A stretch of DNA of 64,000 nucleotides from Warburgia ugandensis (taxonomy: Eukaryota > Streptophyta > Magnoliopsida > Canellales > Canellaceae). The notes under the pieces are model-generated. The model saw only the letters and a list, made by a program, of their open reading frames with translations, ran no database searches and was not told the DNA's origin. How positions within the stretch are numbered: the stretch's first letter is position 1; each line of letters starts with the position of its first letter. The position numbers and the translations under genes are program-made. This document shows, in pieces, positions 12,194-23,455 of the stretch. The stretch is from contig CP141126.1 of assembly GCA_035236585.1 (NCBI GenBank), forward strand, positions 7,639,001-7,703,000. The letters run 5' to 3'.

Positions 12194-13000
12194 ATGCAAC
12201 ACATGGGGAACTCTATTTTAAAGTACGTGAATGTGCGGAGCCATGGGCCTGCACGGTTGCTTACAGGACTTGGGGAATCTCTGAGACCAAGATGTCGCAT
12301 GTATGCATCAATCAGTGTTAGCTCTGATGATGTAATGGCTCGAGTAATTGGACTGGTTAAGAAATATGATAAAATAGATGGAGGCAAGGTAATTACATCT
12401 CATTCCTGACTTTGTGTTGCCTTTCCACTAGAAAATGTACCATGCACATCCCTGTCATCCTCAACATAAGTCTCAATTTGTATAGTGACAATTGTGCATC
12501 AGCACAATCAACCATGTTCAATTCTGTCCAACCTATGTTATCTGAGTATCCATGTGCATGCTTCGTATTTGATCACATGGGGTGTAGTCAGTGGTTTCCA
12601 TGAATTATATGCATTTGTTTGCCACACTGTGGGGGTTGAACTGAAAGTTACTACCAGACATTATGCAAATGATGACTACAAACTCTATGAGTTTTTGTTG
12701 ACCTGCAGTGGATCGTGTCTCTGTGAGTTTATGTTGTTCATTGAGTCTAAGGTTGAGTCTCAAGTGCTCAACTATCTAACTATGATCCATTTGAACTTTA
12801 AACAGGTCACTGAAACAGCTGACTTTTCAAAAGATCTCAGTCTGGACAGCTTAGACAGGGTGGAGCTTGTTATGGCTATTGAGCAAGAGTTTTCCATGGA
12901 GATACCTGATGAGAAAGCAGATAAACTTACATGCTGCGCTGACGTGGTCAAATACATTTTATCTGAAGCTGATTCTAAAGTAACAGAAGAATCACAATGA
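12194..13000 (+). CDS. mtACP3: mitochondrial acyl carrier protein, mtACP3 type
   Basis: Two coding exons, 12194-12388 and 12806-13000, joined at CAAG|GTAATT and AAACAG|GTCACT in phase 0, give 129 residues. Residues 1 to about 40 are rich in Arg and Ser with almost no acid, as in a mitochondrial presequence. Residues 43-129 are the four-helix carrier domain with the DSLD motif at 79-82; Ser80 is the expected 4'-phosphopantetheine site. The acidic recognition helix follows ([10 protein letters not shown]). The exon 2 wording ([10 protein letters not shown], then a C-terminal YILSE) matches the plant mtACP3 group better than mtACP1/2. Known role of the family: carrier for mitochondrial fatty-acid synthesis, which feeds lipoate synthesis, and a factor in respiratory complex assembly. 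Met4 is an alternative start. A leader intron is likely. I see no damage to the reading frame. Confidence 0.93.
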
Positions 13001-14170
13001 CAGCATTCAAATTCAAGTTTTTGGTTTAGCTTCTAGGCCACATACGGGTGCGCAAGGTCGGAAGTTACCTGTTCTCTCTTTATTTATGGAAATTTGAAGA
13101 TATTGTTTCTCCTGCTGATTTGATTTGAAAACAAAAGCTATTCGGATTTCCCTCTACTATGACATAAAGTTGAACACAATCTTACTTTCCGTTTGTTGAA
13201 AATACGAGTGTCATTACAATTTTCCTCTGCATCTTTTCAGGCAGTACTATTAAGCAAAAGCTTTTAAGATGTATTTTTTGAAGGAGTCGTGGGTGGATGC
13301 TTGATTACTATCAAGGTCTAGCTGACTCAGAAGGGGATTTTTAACTGTTCAAGCACAAAGCCATTTGTGGCTAAACTCTCTCTCACAAATTTGGTCCAGT
13401 TCTATTAAGCCGGAGAAAATGTTGTCTTTCAATGCTAACCAAAACTTTGGGGTGAAATCATACCTGCATGCATTCACTCTCATGAACGGGAGGGTCCATT
13501 AAATCCAATTGGGACTCAGAAGAAAGCGGTTCTTTTGACTAATACGATCGAATTTGAATACTTCTTATTGTTTCGTGCAGAAAAATGAAAAATCCTTCTA
13601 TCAAGTAGGGGCCTTAAACAATTTTCAAGAGGAATATAGTGTGGGAGTTGACAATTTTTAGGCCTTGGTTGTGCAAATAGGATCTTTATGTATTGCATGG
13701 TACCTTTTTTGTAGTCTCGGTTCATGCACAAGATCTGCGGTCCTTGTCATCGCTATAACCTGGAATGTGTGGTTTGGGAAGCACCAAAACAATAACAATC
13801 ATCAGCACCGAGAGTCATTTGACGGAGGTGAAGTGTACAGTTTGCCAAATATAAGCTTGGTGGTTCGGTTGGCTGACCTGATCAAGACAGGTGCAGGTAG
13901 CTGGATATTAGAAGCCCAACTAAACATGATGGATGCTGAAAAGACGAAAGCTGCCAGGATGTAATAGCCGTCCCTGCTTTAATAGGAATCGTTACAATGA
14001 AAGAGAGATGCATCACCGGCCATTTTGAGTCCTGGTTAGCATCCCCAAGTGTGACTACATTGCAAAGAACTGATATCAACATATTCCTTTTGAGCATGGT
14101 TCTTCTCCCTAGTTCAGGTGACCTACTGGTTAGATACTTATCATTTTCCTTTACAAGACATAATTCTTAT
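13001..14170. other. 3' flank of ACP gene and spacer
   Basis: The first few hundred bases must include the ACP 3' UTR. No consensus polyadenylation signal stands out. The open frames of 70-100 codons further right have no recognisable motif. Confidence 0.45.
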
Positions 14171-14302
14171 TGGTGCAACATAGAGTTGTCATTGAGTGAC
14201 CTCGTGGGTTCAAGACGTGAAAACAGCCTATCGCAAAAATGTAGTTGACCCCTTGCATATGCAGTAGTCAACCCCTGTACATGCAGGAGCTTTGGGCTGC
14301 CC
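14171..14302 (+). mobile_element. Au-SINE-like copy 1
   Basis: It has the Au layout: a tRNA-derived head with GGGTTCAAG (internal promoter B box), then AAACAGCCT, then ATGCAGGAGCTT and GGGCTGCCC at the 3' end. The head start is decayed and there is a short internal repeat of the ACCCCTTGCATATGCAG stretch. Confidence 0.75.
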
Positions 14303-14954
14303 ATGCCTTTTCTCATTGTCTAGAAGAAAATGGACACTGTACAGGCTACCTTCACATGTTGAAAGAGACCAAAAAACGTTACCTTTATATGAGCATTCTT
14401 TCCTCCTTTCAATTCCTTTGGTGCCATCCTTTTATGCCTTCGTCGTTCTTCTCTATACTTCCTCTTGAAGATCGCTAGCTTCATAAGACCACCACGCCTT
14501 CACTACTATCACGGTATCATCCCCATTCTCTCCATCATAAACGTTGTCGTAGAAATGTATGAGAGAGAATCCAATAATAAGAAGAAGAAGGCCAAAGAAA
14601 TTGAAACTGAGGTACTTTCATGGCGGTCAAGAAGGCTCTTGCAGACGCGGAAAAAGAGGCGATCGGCGAAGAGGTGGGCTGTTAGCCAACCGCAAATTTT
14701 GGGGTACCGGATGTGCCACATGAATAGTTGGTTCCATTACTCTAAAAGGCAACCACTAGCCAATCTCATTCCCACTGAAATCACCTCGGTCAGCAGATGA
14801 TCCTAGCTAATTGGTCCATCATCTTGTTTAGGTTTCTATTTGACTTGATCTTATGTCACGGATGTGAGTCCGTTCATTGTGGAGTCACCAAACGTGGCTT
14901 GCCTCTTTATTGTTCTAGGATCAACAATCCAATAAATCATCACTTTGTATAAAA
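14303..14954. other. spacer, nothing recognised
   Basis: It includes a Lys/Arg-rich open frame at 14465-14800 with no motif I can name; see the rejected list. Confidence 0.4.
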
Positions 14955-15099
14955 AGGGCAGCTTCGGGAACGAAGCTCCCTCGTATGCAGGGTTTGGGAA
15001 GGAGTGGACCATAAGGGTTTATAGACAATAAGGATCTATAGTAGACAACCTCAAAGTCACACGACCGCAACTTTACTGTTGCGCCAAGGCTCCCCTTCA
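14955..15099 (-). mobile_element. Au-SINE-like copy 2
   Basis: Read on the minus strand it starts GGGGAGCCTTGGCGCAACAG, with the rest of the tRNA-like head, then the body, ending GAAGCTGCCC. The B-box region is shortened by a deletion, so this copy is unlikely to be transcribed. Confidence 0.82.
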
Positions 15100-15503
15100 A
15101 ATCATCATGTCAAATATGAGCGCTAAATGTCCATCTTTAGACTAGATCAATAACAACACCATGCATTTAGTCAGCCGCTAAACCAATATCCAGAGCCCAA
15201 GAACTGAAAAATCCGAGGAGTTTACGCCACCCACTCTAATACAATTGTAAATGTTACAAATGGTGACCTATAGCCTTTCTTATCTAAACTATGATAATGG
15301 AAAGACTAAATAATAATGTATGAATGTCTAGGAAGTAGCAAAGGATTTCCGAATAATCTTGTAATCATTAGGATAACATGTAAGGAATTGGTAGCAGCCT
15401 TAAGATCAAAAGAGAATCATTTTTTATTCATTGGTTACCATATAGACAACTTTGCCAATGCGGGTCACAAGCTCGGATGAAAAAGAAGGAGGGTCTTGTG
15501 TCA

Positions 15504-15740
15504 GGTGTTAGCCGGCAAGGGAAAAGTTGAAGATGATTTTTTTTTTTTTTGCAAATAAATATGCATTTGTATATTAATTTGCAAGGAAGAAATGAAAATC
15601 ATCTCTAGCTTCTTAAAATATGGCAACCATTGCGTTAGGTGCCAGCTGGAAAGAGAGAAGCTGAAGATGATTTAGTTATTTCTTTTTTGCTTGTAAGGAA
15701 GAAATGAAAATCATTTCCAGCTTTTTAAAATTATGACAAT
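15504..15740 (+). repeat. direct repeat, two units of about 110 bp
   Basis: Both units contain GAAGATGATTT, then AAGGAAGAAATGAAAATCAT, then CCAGCTT or CTAGCTT with TTAAAAT. Unit 1 is about 15504-15624 and unit 2 about 15635-15740. Unit 1 carries a long T run and an insertion that unit 2 lacks. Confidence 0.75.
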
Positions 15741-15781
15741 CCTAATATGACATGAATTAAAAATTGACATTCTCTCAAATT

Positions 15782-15862
15782 AGGGCATTCTCCATAAGTG
15801 CCGCACTGCATCGTATCCCGGGTGCAGTGAAAAATGGGCAAAGGTTGCTAGGGTGTTCTTTC
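15782..15862 (+). repeat. single dispersed unit of the 70-bp repeat
   Basis: It carries GGGCATTCTCC, CACTGCATCG, then GGGTGCAGTG, AAAATGGGCAAAGG and TTGCTAGGG. The same order of motifs is found three times in tandem at 54303-54505. Confidence 0.7.
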
Positions 15863-15912
15863 ACCAATTAATCCTACCCACATCAAGAAATTAAATGCTC
15901 GACTCGAATCTG

Positions 15913-16000
15913 AAGGGGAGTCTTCGCACAATGGTTGAGTTGTTGCCGTGGCCCTTGTGATCACCCTGCATATGCAGGAGCTTTGTGCACTGGGCTGCCC
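15913..16000 (+). mobile_element. Au-SINE-like copy 3, internally deleted
   Basis: It begins GGGGAGTCTTCGCACAATGG and ends TGCACTGGGCTGCCC, the two ends of an Au-SINE, but only 88 bp long. The middle, including the B box, is missing. Confidence 0.75.
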
Positions 16001-16427
16001 TATTTTTTGGCTGGAATCTGCATAGTAGCATGAAAGAGAGAAGATCTAAAGTGAACCAGGGAAGTGGACTGTGGAGAGAAATAGAGAGAACAGTAAAGGT
16101 TTTGAGGATAGATATTTCTATTATTAAGTGATTAAGGGACGGGTAATCGATTAGGAAAAGTTGAAGAAAAAGAAAAAAAAAACTGAAGAAAATTATGGGG
16201 CTCCCAAATACACAACTTCAGAAAAAAAATCAAATAAAGTTAAAAAAATTTCTTAAATTTCTTAAAAATATAAAATAAAAAGAATAAAGGAAAATGCCAC
16301 TTGGTACCTATGTGGAACCTGAACTCAAGGAGAGGGCAAGAAAATCTGCTTGTTTATACTATAACGTGGATGGTGATGTAGGAGTCCATGCTCAAAAGTG
16401 TGAGGGGAAGTTGACATTTCTTTTCTC

Positions 16428-16428
<1 letters not shown>

Positions 16429-16469
<41 letters not shown>
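16429..16469. repeat. (TAT)n microsatellite
   Basis: About 13 uninterrupted trinucleotide units. The run of isoleucines in the open frame across it is an artefact. Confidence 0.97.
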
Positions 16470-16622
16470 GCACCTAGGACCCACCAGCTTCAGGCTCAGG
16501 TCCCTTGTTGTACTAGATACTACCTGTTACTGAAGTGACAAAAAAAAAAAAAAAAAAACACTCTAATAAGAAATCAGCAGCTGCAGAGTACTTCCAAAGA
16601 AGAAATGTACAAAAAAAAAAAA

Positions 16623-16789
16623 AGGTAGTCCGAAACTCCCCCTTATGCAGGCTTTGGGGAAGGAGTAGACAAGAAGAGTTTATAGTAAGCAATTTTACTT
16701 TATATTTTTTGCAAACAGATATTTCTACGCCTCGAATCCATAATTTCAAGGTCATGCTATGACAATTCTACCCTTGCACCAAAGTTCCA
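16623..16789 (-). mobile_element. Au-SINE-like copy 4
   Basis: On the minus strand it reads GGAACTTTGGTGCAAGGGTA at the head and GAGTTTCGGACTACC at the 3' end, with the usual body. A run of A on the plus strand at its left edge is the expected T-rich tail. Confidence 0.75.
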
Positions 16790-17529
16790 ATGTACAATCT
16801 ATACTTAATCAGTAGCGTTCATATTTACACTCATCATGTAAGCAAAGGCTAACATCACGATAATGGATAAGATTAGTGGGCCAGAGTTATCTAAAGACTG
16901 CGCCAGAAGTTGAATTGTTTCCCATCATCCAGAACCTAAAGTAGAATTTTACTTGGTCGAACCTGCCCTGGGAAAAACAGATTGGAGAAATCCTATGGCT
17001 TAAAATATTTTTTTTTCTCTTTTTTCTGAATAATGGAGGTGAGAATTTACAAAGTAAGGTGGAATCTTACCATGTCGCTAGTTCTCATATGAGGACCCAC
17101 TTTTTCCATGAAGGATCCCACCAGAGGCTGATCTCGCCCGCTCATTTGATTTCCTGGGTCTAGGATATATTGTGCACTTGAAAACGTGAGGATTTGATTT
17201 CTTGGGTCCAGGATATGTTGTTTATACAAAGTTTCCATGCGTCAGTTTCTGAAGACGAAAGTATATTAATTTCGCCACACGATAGCCTCAAATCCTAATT
17301 TCTTTTCTGGGTTCGAAGATCTTCGTCTTACAAATCAGATGAACAGGCAGGATCAGCCAAAGGTGGAGCCTCCATGGAAAATGTGGTGGTCGTACACGGT
17401 AACTATCCGTGTGATCGCGTCCTACGGTAACATTGCCGAGGGAAAGATTGAACGGCTGAGATCACCAGCCATCTCGACAACTTAGGGCGTTCAAATCCAT
17501 GTGCTAATCGAGGGGGCGGGTTCTATTGT
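16790..17529. other. spacer and probable TIC20-I promoter region
   Basis: The right part (about 17250-17529) lies just upstream of the presumed TIC20-I leader. No motif strong enough to annotate. Confidence 0.35.
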
Positions 17530-17603
17530 CAAATGCTTAAAACCCTCAGACTCATCATCTCATCCCTGCCTCTCCTTCCTCCCGCGCTCCAACACTTAAC
17601 AAG
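17530..17603 (+). other. probable non-coding leader exon of TIC20-I
   Basis: A CT-rich stretch with ACAAG|GTACTC at 17603/17604 could be the leader exon. It pairs with the acceptor TTTTCTGTACAG at 19927. The left edge is arbitrary and the pairing is inference. If right, the CT microsatellite lies directly inside the start of the leader intron. Confidence 0.35.
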
Positions 17604-17606
17604 GTA

Positions 17607-17609
<3 letters not shown>

Positions 17610-17647
<38 letters not shown>
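17610..17647. repeat. (CT)n microsatellite, about 19 units
   Basis: A plain CT run near the presumed TIC20-I transcription start. CT-rich tracts are common in plant leaders and promoters. Confidence 0.95.
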
Positions 17648-17651
<4 letters not shown>

Positions 17652-19927
17652 AATGCACATTAGGGTTTCCGATGTGAAATGGAAAACCCATTTAATCCCT
17701 AGGATTTCTTCCCTTTGTTTTTCATTTTGTTTGTAGATTTCTTCCGGAAAACCTAAAAAAGGAGACTAATTTCCTTCTTTAATTGCTGAATTTTCCATGT
17801 ATATTGATTCTCTTCCCTGCTATTTGCAGCTTTGAATCATGGGTGAAAGTTATATCAGAAAGATGAGCATTTCAGGATAATCTCATCTACGTTTGAATGC
17901 TTCTATCCATTCTTTAGTGCTATTATTTGTAGGATTTTAACTGCGGTTTTGTTATCTCCATGCTAGAGACTCCACACCAGTAAGTCCCTACCTATAAGGA
18001 AAGTGATAACCATTATCTTTACTTTCGAAGAATTATGGTGATTTAAGCGTCCGCCAAGCTCAGTTTCTGTTGGTGAATGTATTTTTCCTTCCTGTGAAGA
18101 TAGGAAAAGTAAACTGATTACATGGTCTTTGAGAACATCTTATGAGAAGACAAATATAAGCTGATAATTTCGAACTTCGAATGCATTGAAAGTGAAATAA
18201 TTAAGTTAAACTATCTGGGTACTTTCTATTTGAATCGCCACTACAGTGTCAATTTGGTTAGAGAAAGATTTCCATGTTTAAGGAGGCAGATATTTGGTTT
18301 AACAGTATGACTTCTTTATTCTCTTTAGAAATTTAGACATGTTGTAGTCTTATAGTACCAGCTGACCAGCTATTCTTCTGTTATTAGTTGCAGGTGGTCT
18401 ACTAAGAACTGATAGAAACTTTATGAAAAGATATGCTGCTATAGTATGTGCTGATAGAAGGTTTTGAGATTGCTGTATTATTATACTCTGTACACTAGGG
18501 GCGGTTTTGGAAGCTATTGCCTCCAGTAACTTACTGAACCAATGGCTTTGTTATAATTGAAGAACAATATCTCACAAGTGTGTAGAAAAAAGACCAATGC
18601 ACCAATAACTCAGTACAAGTCGTGCAACTTCTGTCCATTCAGATCATATGCCTATCAATTTAGAATGCCCAACCAATGTGCTGTACGTTCCCTGGTGAAT
18701 CATCAGATTTGGCATGAATATTAACCTAGTTTCTGCTTGCTCTCCAAGATCAGCAACTTAGTTTCAAAGCTTAGATAGCAATCGTTGTTAGGGTTGTTTA
18801 ACTTTTTGAAATTGGAAGCACTTGTATGATAGTTCTTGAATCACACTGAATTGAGATCTCTGTATCTTTTGGAAAAGAGAATTGAGATCTCTATGTTGTT
18901 GCTGGAATGACCTATTTATCAGAAATTGGACTAGAGTTAAAGCTTTGTATGCAGAAAACCTTGTGGAGATGCCTAGCGGTTCTTAAACCTCAGTGACATC
19001 AGAATCATGGATAAAGGGCTTGGCAATTGAAATTCTAGATCTAAGCATTCTTGCTGTAGGCTTATCATGAGTGTTGTGAGAATCCAATTGTTATATGAAT
19101 GTCAATTGGCAGTGTCAGAGCTACTAATAAATACCCTCTCACCATGTTGGTTTGGAAGATAATGCTTATAAAAGGGCAGTCTGCAGGTGGGGTCCAGGGA
19201 AGGGGTAACCTATAAAAGGTCTATAGTACGCAGCCTTACCTTGCATTTTTGCGAAAGGCTGTTTCTGCGCCTTGAACCCATGACCTTGAACCCGTGACCT
19301 TAAAGTCACACAATGACAACTTTACCAGTGCACTAAGGCTCCCATTTTAAGAGATTATATATGAGATTATGTCTCTCGTTTCCCTAGGCCATACCCATCC
19401 TAATTTGTAGTCAAGTGGACCATAATTTTGTATAGTGCTTCTTGATTTTGACTTCATACCTTTGGCATGTTACCATCCTTTATTTGGAGAATTACTTATT
19501 GAAGCTTTAGAAGCCTTTGTACTCACCTGTCATTGCTCATACCGTGTTTGATCGTTTCTTCTAGCAAGCATCATGGGATTTACATGAGTTGTTATTGTCT
19601 AACTAGGACTGGCTTCTCCTAAAGAACTGGTTCTTTCTGAGTGTAATCTCTGTCCCAAATAAGACTTGTAGCATATTATATTTTGCCCCAAATACATTAT
19701 CAAGGGATCATTTTAAAGAGCTTTAGTTGTGATCATTATCTAAGAAACCATTCAAGTCAATGCTAGATTTTATATTTCTTGCATTTTCTTAATGTTGCTA
19801 AATAGTACGTTTCTTAATCTTGTTTTACTAATTATGGTTGAGTCTTTTCTAAGAGCAATACCAATCGCTTCTAAGTTTGTTACTCCACTTTTTGTAATGA
19901 TTTTTCTAATATTTGTTTTCTGTACAG
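17648..19927 (+). other. probable leader intron of TIC20-I
   Basis: Sequence between the presumed leader donor and the acceptor at 19927. Apart from one Au-SINE at 19173-19344 I recognise nothing in it. Confidence 0.35.
19173..19344 (-). mobile_element. Au-SINE-like copy 5
   Basis: The minus strand carries head, B box, body and the CTGCCC end. Within the B-box region a 14-15 bp segment is repeated in tandem: TTGAACCCATGACC then TTGAACCCGTGACC on the plus strand. That gives this copy two B-box-like motifs. Confidence 0.85.
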
Positions 19928-19954
19928 GTGCTTGGACATGTTTCTAAATGCACC

Positions 19955-22900
19955 ATGACCTTTACAACCATGGCCTTCGGACCTGGGACACAGAAAGCTG
20001 CTCCTTTGTGCTTTTCTCATGTGCCAATTGCAATTCTGTTCCCAAGGATTAGGAGCTCCTTGAGAACTTCTCAAGATCACAAAATTTGGGCTTCAAGAGG
20101 TATCGTTCATGGTATTTGTTCCTTAAATTAGACTACCAAACAAACATGTTAATTTGATCCCTGAAAAGTTGGAGGTGGGAAATCTATATTAGGGGTGGCA
20201 AAATATGACACGACACGATAACACGACACGAACCCAACACGAATTTAGCGGGTTCGGGTCGAGTCTTATCGTGTTCGTGTCGTTTTCGGGTCAACCCAAA
20301 AATGACACGCCAAAAATCGTTTCGTGTTCGGGTCAATCAACGTGACCCATCGTGTTGACCTGTTTGACACGCGACCTATTTATTTATCGTGAACTAATAG
20401 TAATATAGGACCGTTCATTTGGAACCGTCTTATATTACAACATGATATGTAATATAGGACGGTTCATCTGGAACCGTCCTATATGTAACATGTAATATAG
20501 GACGGTTCATCTGGAACCGTCCTATATTGTAACTCTTATATATGGTAGCATGTAATATAGGACGGTTCCTTTGGAACCGTCCTATATTGTAGCTCATATG
20601 GTTATATATGATAACATCTAATATTATATGATAATTGTTCCTTTGGACGGTTCCTTTGGTAACATCTAATATAGGACGGTTCCTTTAGAACCGACCTATA
20701 TTGTAACTCATATTATATGGTAACTGTTACATATTGTAACTCATATTATATGGTACCTCTTATGTAAGTGGTAACATCTAATATAGGACGGTTCCAAAGA
20801 AACCGTCCTATATTGTAACTCTTATATGGTTATATGGTAACAGGTAATATAGGACGGTTCCTTTGAAACCGTCCTATATTGAATAAATAAGCAGCCAAAT
20901 TCGCCATGTAGGTGTTTGGATATGGAAAGGTGAAAGGGTCATAATGCACTGGAGCAAGAGTACTGACTTGGGACTTGGGGCTTGATGACGGCAATCGGAT
21001 GGACTTGGGGCCTTTAAGCAGCCAACCAGATTTTCTAGTTCCTGTGATGCTCAGTTGCATTATGAACTTTTCTAGCTGATAGCAGTAGTACAGCTATTAG
21101 GAGTATAGGCGGTGCGCCAAAAAGAACAAATAGGCAACCAAAATCGCCAATATGATAGCAGTAGTACAGGCGGTGCTCCAGCTACATTATGAACCTTTTC
21201 ATATCCAAACAGCTACCGAATAGCAAAGATTTTGGGTTGTTTAAGTGAGGTGACGGCGATTGGACGGACTTGAGGCCTTTGCGCAGCCAACCAGATCTTC
21301 CGGTTCTTTCTCAATATCTTTTGTATGAAGTTAGTATACCTTCGCCTAATCAAGTGTCCCTGCAATAATAGACCTGTGTTGTCTGAATTCATCTTTTGTT
21401 GCGCCATAATTTTTATATTAGAGCAATAATATAGGACGGTTCTTCTAAAACCGTCCTATATTATTATATTATTTATTTAATCGTGTTATACGAGTCGTGT
21501 CGTGTCGACTCGTTTAATAATCGTGTCGTGTTCGGGTTATGGATTTTTGACACGATTATTATGCGGGTCGTGTTCGTGTCGACCTAAACTTGAAGCGTGT
21601 CGTGTTCGTGTCAATACAAACACGACCCGTCAACCCGAATTGCCAGGCCTAATCTATATACTGATTATTGAGTTTAACATGGGCAATGAACAGCAACATC
21701 AGAATACAACAAAGCGAAAAATCATGTACAAGACAGCAAGTAAGATTGAATCATGGTTGAAATTTTTTTTTCTAAACGTTTAGATGTTTGGATCCTAGGT
21801 TTAGAGATAGGCCTGAGGAAACCTGAGGATTGGTTTTAAGGTTTGTGGAACCATGAAATGCAGAGAAAACAGTTATATAGGATAGAAGCATTTCTTGATC
21901 CATAGAGTGCGTTTTGTGCCAATGAAAAGAAGGTTACAGAAGACTGGGAAAAGAGGGTATGAGAAGAGTAGAGAGCCAATGCACATATTTTGGATGGGAA
22001 CGGTGAATTGTTGTGGCTCACTATTTAAAGAATTTGGAATATATAAATACAAGAGCAAGATACATAACTTTTGACTCTCAGTTTCACCTATTATAAACTT
22101 AGCCAAATTGTAAAGAAATGAACTACTGCATTGCAAGGATATGGTAGGATTGTCTTGCATTCGATAATGCCTCAGTTTAGATTCCTACTACCCCAATTCT
22201 TGGTCTTCCACTGGAGCCAAGCAGTTCAGCATGACCAAGTTCAGTGTCTGAACTATCTTTAACTTTTGTTCATCAGAGAAGCTGGAAAGTGCTTGAATTC
22301 TCGTTAACTAATCATTGTTTTGCTAATATTGTATTACAGATGCCGGGAGAGAGAAGCAACTTTCAGCTGGTCGGACTTCGCTACTATCTGGAGAGCAAGG
22401 TAGCCTGGCCTATGCTCTTCCCGTACTACCCAAGCGGCACCCGACGGGATCCAGATCTCCCACTGTTCCCCGAGCAGCCAAGGATGTACCAACAAGCTTC
22501 CGTTTTCCTGCAATGACCAAGAAGCCCAAGTGGTGGTGGAGGACCTTAGCCTGCCTCCCCTATCTCATGCCTCTTCATGAGACATGGATGTATGCAGAGA
22601 CAGCATACCACCTACATCCCTTCTTGGAGGATTTCGAGTTTCTTACCTATCCTTTCCTTGGAGCTATTGGGAGGTTGCCTAGTTGGTTCTTAATGGCTTA
22701 CTTCTTTGCTGCTTATCTTGGGGTTGTAAGAAGGAAAGAATGGCCCCATTTTTTCCGGTTCCATGTTGTTATGGGCATGCTCCTTGAAATAGCCCTTCAG
22801 GTGATAGGGACCGTGAGTCGTTGGATGCCGCTAGCAGTTTACTGGGGGAAGATTGGTATGCACTTCTGGACAGCCGTGGCATTTGCTTACTTATTTACAG

Positions 22901-22992
22901 TGCTAGAGTGCATGCGGTGTGCGCTCGGAGGGATGTATGCTGACATTCCATTTGTATGTGATGCTGCATACATCCAAATTCCCTACGATTAA
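19955..22992 (+). CDS. TIC20-I: chloroplast inner-envelope translocon subunit TIC20-I
   Basis: Two coding exons, 19955-20099 and 22340-22992, joined at CAAGAG|GTATCG and TTACAG|ATGCCG with a split codon, give 265 residues; the family is usually about 260-280. Residues 1 to about 100 are Ser/Arg/Pro-rich, as a plastid transit peptide should be. From FRFPAMTKKP (about 102-110) onward the sequence is the strongly conserved mature domain, with four hydrophobic stretches near 115-132, 147-178 (broad), 189-207 and 222-240, ending DAAYIQIPYD. Known role: TIC20 is a membrane subunit of the protein import channel of the inner chloroplast envelope. The ATG at 19955 is the first in frame after the acceptor; one at 19970 is an alternative. 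The intron holds a hAT-type element. The gene converges on FUT13. Confidence 0.95.
20401..20880. repeat. array of seven short palindromes inside the hAT-type element
   Basis: Near-perfect inverted repeats with arms AATATAGGACGGTTC and GAACCGTCCTATATT around a 4-6 base centre lie at about 20401-20437, 20451-20484, 20493-20528, 20553-20588, 20668-20702, 20780-20814 and 20846-20880. An eighth is at 21427-21462, beyond a non-repeated stretch. Spacers are AT-rich with recurring TGTAACTC and ATATGGTAAC. A broken partial copy lies at about 20625-20660. Confidence 0.93.
20893..21420 (-). other. segment with internal duplication inside the hAT-type element, possibly captured
   Basis: This non-palindromic stretch splits palindrome seven from palindrome eight. 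Two diverged copies of one segment are visible: GCAGCCAACCAGATTTTC near 21017 and GCAGCCAACCAGATCTTC near 21283, with ATAGCAGTAGTACAG also twice (about 21078 and 21155). Minus-strand open frames of 64-76 codons run through both copies and share an RKSGWL-like / GRSGWL-like run. Elements of this class can pick up host sequence; the source is not identified. Confidence 0.5.
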
Positions 22993-23418
22993 AAGTCTTG
23001 TAAATAGGAGGAAGCAAATTGGATATCTTTCTTGTTTCTATTTGTGTGCTATGAGCAGCCAGACGTGGCTGAGGTGTAAGAAAATATTGGTTGTGAGGAA
23101 ACTTATTTTACTGTGTTTTGTTTTAGGGACTTGCAGTCCATTTTCACTAATGTTGAAGGAGGAATGCTAACTAGAGGCTTCATGTGAGTGTTTGGATATC
23201 ACTTTTTGTTGAGTGCACATTGGCATGATCCGACTCATTCGTATGATTGGTCCCACTTTAGATGTGCAAGGGATAAAAAAATTTGTGGGTTGGTAGATTC
23301 TTGTGTCTAAAAAGATGTAATCAAAACTAGGGTAGCAATGGGTCGGGTAATCAAGGGGGCTCAGACCTTGGTTACCCGTAAAAGTCAGGGGTGGGGGTAG
23401 AGTTATTATAACCCGAGC

Positions 23419-23455
<37 letters not shown>

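Larger units (their letters stand above)
20190..21651. mobile_element. non-autonomous hAT-type element in the TIC20-I intron
   Basis: The 1,462-bp element starts TAGGGGTGGCAA and ends TTGCCAGGCCTA, giving 12-bp inverted termini with two mismatches. It is flanked by ATCTATAT on both sides (20182-20189 and 21652-21659), the 8-bp target duplication of hAT elements. Subterminal regions are full of CGTGTCGTGTTCG-like repeats on both ends, a common hAT feature. There is no transposase frame. The middle carries eight copies of a short palindrome and a segment present in two diverged copies, annotated separately. Confidence 0.92.

Noticed and set aside
14465-14800. 111-codon Lys/Arg-rich frame
   Set aside because: No recognisable domain or splice context, and low-complexity AAG runs explain the composition.
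14955-15099. tRNA-like segments taken as tRNA genes
   Set aside because: The tRNA-like heads are followed by Au-SINE bodies and cannot form a cloverleaf; the same holds for the other SINE copies.
22244-22516. 90-codon frame overlapping TIC20-I exon 2
   Set aside because: It is in the wrong frame; the split codon from exon 1 leads into the frame that continues as FRFPAMTKKP.
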